A DNA stretch of 64,000 nucleotides, taken from assembly GCA_015060975.1 (NCBI GenBank), contig SUXI01000009.1, positions 61,794-125,793 on the forward strand. Direction: 5' to 3'. The translations under genes were made by a program, and so were the position numbers. This DNA comes from Bacteroidales bacterium (GTDB lineage Bacteria > Bacteroidota > Bacteroidia > Bacteroidales > Muribaculaceae). The notes below the pieces were generated by a model. The model was given only the letters and a program-made list of their open reading frames with translations. It was not told the DNA's origin and did not search any database. Of this stretch, positions 27,091-34,418 are shown piece after piece; position 1 is the first letter of the stretch, and each line of letters opens with the position of its first letter.

Positions 27091-29460
27091 TTATGAGTTT
27101 TCGTTTCTGAAATCAAGATGTGCCCAACCTGTAAGGTCGGTTGTATTCTCAATGTTGTGTTTTGACCACAGCCAATTTAAGCCCTCTTCAACAAGAACAC
27201 CTCCCATTAGGTTCGCACCATTAGAATTCTCTTCAAGCATATATGCATTGAGAGCATTGTGCTTGACGTGAGCCATAGGGTCACTACCGGCACTTTTGGT
27301 ATCAAACAACATTATTTTACCATTCTTCAATCTAATCACAAAGTCAACATAAAACAAGTGCTTGATGTCGTTTGAGTCAGTATAAGGCACAGCATAATGT
27401 TGGCGACCTTTATCCCCGTTTTTATACCACCAATCAATATACTCTGAGTTTTGTTCAAGGAACGCAACAAATCTACGTTCCGGACTTGAAGCAGAATTGA
27501 GTTCGACAAATGGAAGCAAAGCGTGGTTTTGCACATCCTCTATATGATGTGTTTCTTCATCATATAGGCGTTCTTGTGGTACTTCCCATAAATATTCTTG
27601 GATAGATGAAGCCGAAGCTTTGCGTTTTTTAAGGTCGCGAAGTCTCTTATATTTATCAAGTGCCAATCTTAATAGACGGTCAAATTTTGGTTTATTCTCA
27701 TTGTATAATACCACTTTCTTTGCGTCTGTATCAAAAATGCCAAACAGGTCGGCGAGCGTTTCAAGTAAATAGCCGGCAAGTTTATCGGCAGGATTGTTTT
27801 TATTCTCGAAGTCGTGTAAATAACCGGCAAGGAATGAAATAAAAACACGGTCAATTTCACTTGCTGTACGAGCAAATTTCACATCTTCGTGAACATTGAT
27901 AGTTTGTACCTCATTCTGAAAATGAATATTCTTGGGAATAGGAACATTAATATTTTTCACATCAAGGCGTAACGAATCTTTCACTCGACGACGGTTTTCT
28001 TCAATTTGGTCATCACCCGAATCATGGAGTGGAGCAGGTTCATAATCTTCGCCACGCATAGCGGCAAGGTCAGCAAGGCTAAACAATGAGCCTGTTGCAT
28101 GCTCTATCTTCCAAAATTCAAGACTGACATCATAAAGCACTTTGCGGAAGTCGGGGCCGAAATAGTTACGCGTATCATTAGGGCGTACACTGTAAGCCGA
28201 TTTCAAGGCTACATTTTCAAGATTTTCACGGCGAAAAGCCACAAGTGCATTTTTCTTGATGTAGTCGGCATCTGCCGTTACAATTTCTATTTTATCTTTT
28301 GCAATATCTGTATATACATATCCGATATTCAATCTACCGTCACTATAATGATGTTGCTCCGGCATACGCAATATACGACCCACGGTCTGTATTGTAAATT
28401 GGTCGCTTGATAGTTTACGGAAGATAAGCAACACAGCTGCACGAGGACAGTCCCAACCTAGGGCTATTGCTTCTTTGAACAGCAACACTTGGGCAAGATT
28501 GTCAGGCTTTTCAAGGTTTGCGAGGTTCTCTTTTTCTCCCGCGAGCCAAATAGCGAGTTTCCCGTTAGAGGTGGTAATGCCATGCATCATTTCAAGGTAT
28601 TGCTTAACAAAATCCGATATGGCATTATCTTCAGCTGTCATAGTTTCTTTTGTGTCATTAGGCAACTGAATAAGCAACAACGGATTGATGTTTACTCCAA
28701 GATTACGGTATGCTTCGGCAAGTTGTTCACGCTTTTCGAGTGCCACTTTCATTAAGTGGTTATTGAGAGTAGTATCATCGGATATGCCACTATCAATATC
28801 GAGGTTTAGCACAACCTCTTTCTTTATCATTTCGGCTTCGATAACATCGCGACGACTCACACGCACTTTTTCATCGAAACGCACTGTCTTGGGAGTTGCC
28901 GAAATGCGAATCTCAACAGCCGGATTTATTCTATCAAGCACAGCACCACTCTTGTCGGCAGTCTTTGACCAAAACATGTGTTCTTCGTCAATGATAGCAA
29001 CAATAGGCAATCCTTGTTCTTGAGTGCGTTGTGTTATTTCGTAAAGTGATTTTGACGACTCACTTTCACGCACTATTACATTGTTATCCTTATTTACGCT
29101 TTCCCAGTTCACAAAAAGAATTTCGCCGGGTTTGATACCCTCACTTTGTTCAAGGTCGTCAAACATTACCGGGCGAAGTTCGCGTCCGAGATTGAAAGCG
29201 TCTTTAAGTTTTAGATAACTTTGAATATGGAGTTTGCGAGGAGCAAACCATATATAAGCCACTTCTTGAAAACGATTTGTGCCGTCCGACTGCAATGTGT
29301 CAATGATATTGGAAAGCGTCTGACATGCCATAACTGTTTTGCCAGAACCTGTCGGTGCTTCAAACACAATCTTACGGCGACTACCGCCGTCATTGAGTAG
29401 CTTCACGGTCTTTTCGGTAAGCTCTTCTACCGCCTTTGATTGATATATAAAATCTTTCAT
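27091..29460 (-). CDS. res: Type III-like restriction subunit (helicase-nuclease Res)
   Basis: This 789-aa protein has a superfamily 2 helicase core with Walker A APTGSGKT (35-42), a DEEH box instead of DEAH, and SATP. The later helicase motif is QTVGRILRMPE. Near the C-terminus, YVDFVIRL ending in DTK (residue 722) fits a PD-(D/E)xK nuclease site. In type III systems Res moves along DNA using ATP and cuts between two unmethylated sites, in complex with Mod. Its start overlaps the mod stop by one base (TAATG). All main motifs are present, so it may still be active even though the genes downstream are broken. Confidence 0.9.
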   Translation of the reverse strand: MKDFIYQSKAVEELTEKTVKLLNDGGSRRKIVFEAPTGSGKTVMACQTLSNIIDTLQSDGTNRFQEVAYIWFAPRKLHIQSYLKLKDAFNLGRELRPVMFDDLEQSEGIKPGEILFVNWESVNKDNNVIVRESESSKSLYEITQRTQEQGLPIVAIIDEEHMFWSKTADKSGAVLDRINPAVEIRISATPKTVRFDEKVRVSRRDVIEAEMIKKEVVLNLDIDSGISDDTTLNNHLMKVALEKREQLAEAYRNLGVNINPLLLIQLPNDTKETMTAEDNAISDFVKQYLEMMHGITTSNGKLAIWLAGEKENLANLEKPDNLAQVLLFKEAIALGWDCPRAAVLLIFRKLSSDQFTIQTVGRILRMPEQHHYSDGRLNIGYVYTDIAKDKIEIVTADADYIKKNALVAFRRENLENVALKSAYSVRPNDTRNYFGPDFRKVLYDVSLEFWKIEHATGSLFSLADLAAMRGEDYEPAPLHDSGDDQIEENRRRVKDSLRLDVKNINVPIPKNIHFQNEVQTINVHEDVKFARTASEIDRVFISFLAGYLHDFENKNNPADKLAGYLLETLADLFGIFDTDAKKVVLYNENKPKFDRLLRLALDKYKRLRDLKKRKASASSIQEYLWEVPQERLYDEETHHIEDVQNHALLPFVELNSASSPERRFVAFLEQNSEYIDWWYKNGDKGRQHYAVPYTDSNDIKHLFYVDFVIRLKNGKIMLFDTKSAGSDPMAHVKHNALNAYMLEENSNGANLMGGVLVEEGLNWLWSKHNIENTTDLTGWAHLDFRNENS

Positions 29461-31337
29461 TATTCGTTTCCTCCTTCCTCGTCATCAAAAAGTGATTGTG
29501 CCGTTTCTGTTGTAACTTCATCGGTTTCGGCATCGGCAGTTAAACTTATATCCTTAGCCTTTGGTAACACTCGCTTATAAGAGTTGTATATAGCCGACGG
29601 CAATGCTGTCAGTCTTACTTTATCGCTCACAGTTACAAATTCCGAATTCCACGCATCATTGCCCGGAGAGAACACATACACAATTATAGGCTCCGCAACT
29701 GTCATTTGTTCGAGTTGGTCTATAATATTGTAAATTGCTTCTTCATTGTAGATAACAAGCATTTGTTTGTATCCATGAGCAAAGTAACGGAAACCATTTT
29801 CAAGCGTTTGCAGTTCACCAAAAGTGTCAAGTTCGGTATATAAGTTTTCTTTTATACATAGCATATCGCTTGCAAGAAGCATCAATCGACGCATATTTTG
29901 CGGAGTACGACGACGACCTACAAATGCAGTGCGATAATAACGCAGATTATTATCGAGCAAGCCCTCTACGGCTTCGCCGTTAGGCTTTGTGTAACCGTTA
30001 ATTACTCGTTTATTTCGTTCGTATGTAACATTTTCACATATACCGTTTTCATTATTAGTGCAGAGAATACATTGACGTTTGCCTCCGTCCTCTGCATTCA
30101 GTGCCATAGTTGCGTGAAGTGTTGTTCCACTTCCTGCGAAGAAATCGAGAATGGTAGAATCTTTATAAGAAGAAAAATCTATAATTCGGCTGATCACAGT
30201 TTGCGGTTTGGGGTTATCAAATCGTTTTTCCCCTCCAAATAAATCAGCTAATGCTTTTGTTGTTCCTCTATTGTCTTCATAAATAAGTGTGCGTAAGTAC
30301 TCCATAGAGGTTTCAATCCTTTTTTTTACGTGTGGTTGGGTTGTATGGTCGGCACCCCATTCAATTTCTCCCGATTCATCATATGATAAAAATGTATTCT
30401 CAGGCCATCTCCAACCATTTGCTGGCTTTGGACAAGGCAAATGAGTTAAAGGGTGAATAATATCATAAGTATAACCACCCGGGTGAGGGTTTGAAGAATT
30501 GCTTGAACTGCTATATACTCCTTTATTGTCAATGTTGTTGTAATGTGCAACCTGAGGCAATAAATCTTTATTAGATTTTATCCACTTTCGCAATATTTTT
30601 TGCATTTCTGAAATAGACAGCCTTGAGTTAATTAATTCTTTGCCTTTAGCAATGAGAAGTTTCGCCGCTTGACTGGTTCTTTGCCAATTACCCTGATATA
30701 ATTTATTCTTACAATAGCATAGCATATATTCATGCTCTGTATTAATTTGTGAGGGATTATTATCTGTTGCAGTCTTAAGAATTAGTTGCCCCAAAAAATT
30801 ATTTTCACCAAATAATTCTTTGTCATCACACAGCAACTTTATGTTTGCTTGTTCATTATCGTCAATTGAAATGAAGATTACACCACGGTCGGAAAGGAGT
30901 TTCTTGGCGATACGAAGTCGACGAGACATAAAGGATAACCATTTAGAATGGCGATAACTATCTTCGCTATCTACATAGCAATCGTTATAGACGAAATCTT
31001 TTTTCCCAGTATTGTAAGGGGGATCTATATAGATGACATCGATTTTACCCTCGTGAGTATATGCGAGCGTTGTGAGGGATTCGAGGTTGTCGCCCTCAAT
31101 AATGATATGATTAGGAGCATCAGCATTATCCGAAATGATAGCCTTGCTTTTGACCTCTTTAAGCACAGGCAGTTCTGTGCGTAAGCGTTCCTCAATCGCT
31201 TCAGGTTTATCTTCCCACACCAAGCCGTATGTTTTAGACTCATTAAGGAGTCCGAGCAAAGCCGAACGCTCTTCATCGTTCAGTCCCTCGATAGAACGAA
31301 TACGTTCAGCAAGTTTTACTTTATCTGATGTCTTCAT
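29460..31337 (-). CDS. mod: Type III-like adenine DNA methyltransferase (Mod)
   Basis: This 625-aa beta-class methyltransferase has catalytic DPPY (105-108, in IDPPYNTGKKDF) before the SAM-binding FAGSGTT (400-406), the order of N6-adenine type III Mod enzymes. The region between (about 190-370) should be the target-recognition domain and sets the sequence specificity. The C-terminal part contacts Res. It is the first gene of the operon, with a -7 box at 31523-31530 and a leader of about 180 nt carrying an inverted repeat. No simple-sequence tract for phase variation was seen in the gene. Confidence 0.92.
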   Translation of the reverse strand: MKTSDKVKLAERIRSIEGLNDEERSALLGLLNESKTYGLVWEDKPEAIEERLRTELPVLKEVKSKAIISDNADAPNHIIIEGDNLESLTTLAYTHEGKIDVIYIDPPYNTGKKDFVYNDCYVDSEDSYRHSKWLSFMSRRLRIAKKLLSDRGVIFISIDDNEQANIKLLCDDKELFGENNFLGQLILKTATDNNPSQINTEHEYMLCYCKNKLYQGNWQRTSQAAKLLIAKGKELINSRLSISEMQKILRKWIKSNKDLLPQVAHYNNIDNKGVYSSSSNSSNPHPGGYTYDIIHPLTHLPCPKPANGWRWPENTFLSYDESGEIEWGADHTTQPHVKKRIETSMEYLRTLIYEDNRGTTKALADLFGGEKRFDNPKPQTVISRIIDFSSYKDSTILDFFAGSGTTLHATMALNAEDGGKRQCILCTNNENGICENVTYERNKRVINGYTKPNGEAVEGLLDNNLRYYRTAFVGRRRTPQNMRRLMLLASDMLCIKENLYTELDTFGELQTLENGFRYFAHGYKQMLVIYNEEAIYNIIDQLEQMTVAEPIIVYVFSPGNDAWNSEFVTVSDKVRLTALPSAIYNSYKRVLPKAKDISLTADAETDEVTTETAQSLFDDEEGGNE

Positions 31338-31357
31338 ACCTCTTAATAAAAAACAAA

Positions 31358-31414
31358 GAACCCCTTGATAGTTACCGCAAGCCGACCAATGCTCATAAAT
31401 CTATCAAGGTGTTC
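31358..31414 (-). promoter_or_regulatory. Inverted repeat in the mod leader
   Basis: GAACCCCTTGATAG (31358-31371) and the complement of CTATCAAGGTGTTC (31401-31414) match at 13 of 14 positions, with a 29-bp loop. It lies about 20 bp before the mod start and downstream of the -7 box, so it would fold in the mRNA leader. It may control translation or be a protein-binding site. Confidence 0.55.
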
Positions 31415-31522
31415 TAATTTCGTTATTTGCCTTTGTGGGGCGTTTTGTTTTCTATGGCCTTTGCGGTTAGTGATAGATTAAGTAACAAAGGTAATAAAAA
31501 ATGGTTATAATTTTCCCCCTCG

Positions 31523-31530
31523 CAAAGATA
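31523..31530 (-). promoter_or_regulatory. -7 box of the mod-res operon
   Basis: TATCTTTG followed by GC on the minus strand, 185 bp before the mod start. No other minus-strand -7 box was seen closer to the gene. Confidence 0.5.
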
Positions 31531-31620
31531 ATATTTAGCATGGGAGAGATTTTGAAGCATCATGTGTTAGAAATTAGGAATTCTATGAGAAAAATATCAT
31601 TGGGATTGTTTGGATTTATG

Positions 31621-31700
31621 CAGGTTTGACCACCTCGGCTCGTTGAGCCACTCCTCCTATTTTTCTGAGAAAACAAGAGGAGAGTTGCATACTTTCTAAA
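31621..31700. repeat. Intergenic hairpin-rich sequence
   Basis: It contains GGCTCGTTGAGCC and then CTCCTC paired with GAGGAG around a T/A-rich loop (about 31646-31684). This arrangement looks like the paired short hairpins I recall in Bacteroidales intergenic repeats. A similar GGCTCGCCGAG sequence lies at 32590-32602 on the other side of ahpC. No gene is present in 31338-31934. Confidence 0.35.
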
Positions 31701-31760
31701 TGTGGTGTTATAGGCTTTTTGATGTGTATTTTATTATAAGACAATTTATTATATATCGTT

Positions 31761-31775
31761 ATAGAGATTGTCTAT
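31761..31775 (+). promoter_or_regulatory. Candidate OxyR half-operator upstream of ahpC
   Basis: ATAG, seven bases, then CTAT matches one half of the OxyR consensus (ATAG-N7-CTAT). It lies about 55 bp upstream of the ahpC -7 box. The second half-site is poor, although a CTATC follows at 31789. That ahpCF is under OxyR in Bacteroides is established; this site is inferred. Confidence 0.35.
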
Positions 31776-31829
31776 TGGGTTATAAAAACTATCACTCGAA
31801 AAAATTGTTATGATGTGGGAGGGGGTGTA

Positions 31830-31837
31830 TATCTTTG
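31830..31837 (+). promoter_or_regulatory. -7 box of ahpC
   Basis: TATCTTTG followed by CA, with TTG at 31805-31807 at a 22-bp distance as a possible -33 element. It predicts a leader of about 90 nt. Confidence 0.6.
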
Positions 31838-31934
31838 CATCAGAAACGAGGAACAATCCTCAATAGAATACAATTTTGAAATTAAAAACATTAAAACGAA
31901 TACAAATTTATTAACTATTTAAACAATAAAAATT

Positions 31935-32501
31935 ATGACTCCAATTATCAATTCTCAATTACCCGAATTTAAAGTACAAGCGTATCACAATGGCGAGTTC
32001 AAAACTGTGTCACACGAAGATGTTTTAGGCAAATGGGCTATCTTCTTTTTCTATCCTGCCGATTTCACTTTTGTATGTCCTACCGAGCTCGTTGACCTCG
32101 CTGAAAAATATGACCATCTTAAGTCGCTCGGCGTGGAGGTGTACTCTGTAAGCACCGATTCACATTTCGTTCACAAGGCTTGGCACGATGCATCGGAATC
32201 AATCCGCAAAATCGGTTACCCAATGCTTGCCGACCCAACAGGAGTGCTCTCTCGCGGTTTTGGTGTGATGATTGAAGAGGACGGAATGGCTTATCGCGGC
32301 ACTTTTGTGGTGAACCCTGAAGGCAAAATCAAGATTGCCGAAATTCAAGACAACAGCATCGGTCGCAATGCCGACGAACTTGTCCGCAAGGTTGAAGCGG
32401 CTCAATTTGTAGCTACTCACGACGGCGAAGTTTGCCCTGCTAAGTGGAAACAAGGTGCTGAAACGCTCAAACCGAGCATCGACCTCGTAGGAAAAATTTA
32501 A
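31935..32501 (+). CDS. ahpC: Alkyl hydroperoxide reductase C (2-Cys peroxiredoxin)
   Basis: This 188-aa peroxiredoxin reduces H2O2 and organic peroxides in the cytosol. The peroxidatic Cys48 is in FTFVCPTEL and the resolving Cys167 is in DGEVCPAKW, as in AhpC decamers. Its reductase, ahpF, follows 148 bp downstream. The candidate OxyR half-site and -7 box upstream fit oxidative-stress control. Codon use is strongly biased, consistent with high expression. Confidence 0.97.
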   Translation: MTPIINSQLPEFKVQAYHNGEFKTVSHEDVLGKWAIFFFYPADFTFVCPTELVDLAEKYDHLKSLGVEVYSVSTDSHFVHKAWHDASESIRKIGYPMLADPTGVLSRGFGVMIEEDGMAYRGTFVVNPEGKIKIAEIQDNSIGRNADELVRKVEAAQFVATHDGEVCPAKWKQGAETLKPSIDLVGKI

Positions 32502-32649
32502 GGGAATGCGGAATGAGGGGTGCGGAATGATGAATTAACCAACTAAAATAGAGATTTCGCACCCTCATCCTCAAATTTTCATCTCGGACACGGCTCGCCG
32601 AGTCCTTACAAGATTCTCAATTTTCAACTCTCAATTCTCAATTTAGCTC
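32502..32649. repeat. Repeat-rich spacer between ahpC and ahpF
   Basis: Three short elements are seen. GCGGAATGA occurs twice (32508 and 32522). A near-perfect hairpin pairs 32513-32528 with 32554-32568. An AT-rich repeat of TTGAGAATTGA type on the minus strand (32612-32645) ends five bases before the ahpF start, and a related copy is at 55959. The hairpin has no T-run, so it may reduce rather than stop transcription into ahpF. Confidence 0.5.
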
Positions 32650-34212
32650 ATGTTGGACCAAGGTATAAAAGATCAAGTAAAAGGTGTGTTTCAACTTCTT
32701 GACGGAAGTTACACTTTCGATGTAAGATATAATCCCAATCGCAGTGATGCACAGGAGTTAATCGGCTTCATCAACGATGTGGCAGATTGTTCTCCCCTAC
32801 TCTCGGCGACGTTCACAGAGGTTGCCGACCGCGACGCTCTTGAATTCTCTTTATTGAAAGAGGGAGTTGACACCGGTGTGAAGTTCCGTGGCATCCCGGG
32901 CGGACATGAGTTTACATCGCTATTGCTCGCGGTGCTCAATGCCGACGGCAAAGGGAAGAATTTGCCCGACAGCACGATAGTGCGACGCATCAAGGGTATT
33001 CAAGGGAAGGTGACTCTGCAATCGTTTGTGTCGTTGAGTTGCACCAATTGCCCCGATGTGGTGCAAACGCTTAATATCTTTGCGTTGCTCAACCCCAACA
33101 TCACTCACGAAATGGTTGACGGTGCAAGATTTGAAGATGAGGTAAACTCGCTCCATATTCAAGCCGTGCCAACGGTTTATGCCAACGGCAAAGTGTTTCA
33201 CACCGGACGTGGCGACTTGGCGACATTGCTTCGCAAAATGGAGGACACATTCGACTGCCTATATGACGACAGTTGCGAGCCTACGGTGAGAGAATTTGAT
33301 GTTGTGGTAGTGGGCGGTGGCCCTGCCGGCAGTTCGGCAGCCATCTATTCGGCTCGCAAGGGATTAAAAGTGGCGATTGTGGCCGAGCGTATGGGTGGAC
33401 AAGTGAAAGAAACCGTTGGGATTGAAAACCTCATATCGGTGCCTTACACTACCGGCGAGAAACTTGCCGCTGACCTTCAGAAGCATATCGGCGAGTATGC
33501 AATCGAAGTGTTTGACCAACGCACCATAGATAGAGTAGATTTGCAGGGCAACGTCAAGAAAGTTTATGCCATAGGTGGCGAAGTATTTGAAAGTCCGGCA
33601 CTCATCATTGCCACAGGTGCAAGTTGGCGCAAGCTAAATATTCCCGGAGAAACGGAATACATGGGACGAGGAGTGGCATTCTGCCCCCACTGCGACGGGC
33701 CGTTCTATAAGGGTAAAGATGTGGCAGTGATAGGCGGAGGAAACTCAGGTATAGAAGCGGCAATCGACCTTGCAGGAATATGCCGAAAAGTTACAGTGGT
33801 GGAGTTTGCCGACACGCTTAAGGCCGACGAGGTGTTACAAAAGAAAGTCGCGAGCCTTGCAAACGTAGAGGTATTCACATCGTCACAAACTACCGAAGTG
33901 ATAGGTAATGGTTCAAAGATGACCGCATTGCAAGTGAAAGACCGCACAACGGGCGAAGAACGAGAAATAGCCCTCGACGGAGTATTTGTACAGATTGGGT
34001 TGGCAGCCAATAGTGCTTCGTTTGCCGAGCATCTCGACACCAACGCGATGGGCGAAATAAAGATTGACGAGCGTTGCCGCACATCAGTTGCCGGAGTGTA
34101 TGCAGCCGGCGATGTAACGACAGTTCCCTACAAACAAATCGTCGTGGCAATGGGCGAAGGTGCCAAAGCCGCCCTCACAGCCTTCGACGACCGAATAAGA
34201 AATAACGCGTAA
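32650..34212 (+). CDS. ahpF: Alkyl hydroperoxide reductase subunit F
   Basis: This 520-aa flavoprotein passes electrons from NADH to AhpC. It has two tandem thioredoxin-like folds at the N-terminus with the redox pair CTNC (131-134). FAD binding is at GGGPAG (222-227), the second redox pair is CPHC (345-348), and the NADH-binding GGGNSG follows. The length and order are as in AhpF of enterobacteria. A terminator follows at 34314. The start codon is five bases after an AT-rich intergenic repeat. Confidence 0.96.
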   Translation: MLDQGIKDQVKGVFQLLDGSYTFDVRYNPNRSDAQELIGFINDVADCSPLLSATFTEVADRDALEFSLLKEGVDTGVKFRGIPGGHEFTSLLLAVLNADGKGKNLPDSTIVRRIKGIQGKVTLQSFVSLSCTNCPDVVQTLNIFALLNPNITHEMVDGARFEDEVNSLHIQAVPTVYANGKVFHTGRGDLATLLRKMEDTFDCLYDDSCEPTVREFDVVVVGGGPAGSSAAIYSARKGLKVAIVAERMGGQVKETVGIENLISVPYTTGEKLAADLQKHIGEYAIEVFDQRTIDRVDLQGNVKKVYAIGGEVFESPALIIATGASWRKLNIPGETEYMGRGVAFCPHCDGPFYKGKDVAVIGGGNSGIEAAIDLAGICRKVTVVEFADTLKADEVLQKKVASLANVEVFTSSQTTEVIGNGSKMTALQVKDRTTGEEREIALDGVFVQIGLAANSASFAEHLDTNAMGEIKIDERCRTSVAGVYAAGDVTTVPYKQIVVAMGEGAKAALTAFDDRIRNNA

Positions 34213-34313
34213 TCTATAGGAACATAAAAATAGGTATTAGTTAGATTTCATTCTATTAATAACACAATAATCCAGAAACAAAAACAGATTTTGAGTAGCC
34301 ACAAACATCTGCA

Positions 34314-34353
34314 ATGGGGATTTGCAAAAAATACAAATCCCCATATTTTTTTA
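34314..34353 (+). terminator. Terminator after ahpF
   Basis: A perfect 11-bp stem ATGGGGATTTG/CAAATCCCCAT (34314-34324 and 34334-34344) is followed by ATATTTTTTT. Confidence 0.92.
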
Positions 34354-34386
34354 ATCTATTACAATAATATTTATTTAATTTACCAT

Positions 34387-34394
34387 TATATTTG
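34387..34394 (+). promoter_or_regulatory. -7 box of the GLUG lipoprotein pair
   Basis: TATATTTG followed by CA, 24 bp before the start codon at 34419. Confidence 0.55.
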
Positions 34395-34418
34395 CAATAA
34401 TAACCTAAATGATATATT

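Noticed and set aside
31358..31414. Invertible promoter switch for mod
   Set aside because: The interval between the inverted arms is only 29 bp and holds no -7 box, and no recombinase gene is nearby.
33705..34082. 125-aa open frame antisense to ahpF
   Set aside because: Shadow of the conserved NADH-binding part of ahpF; no promoter or recognisable protein.
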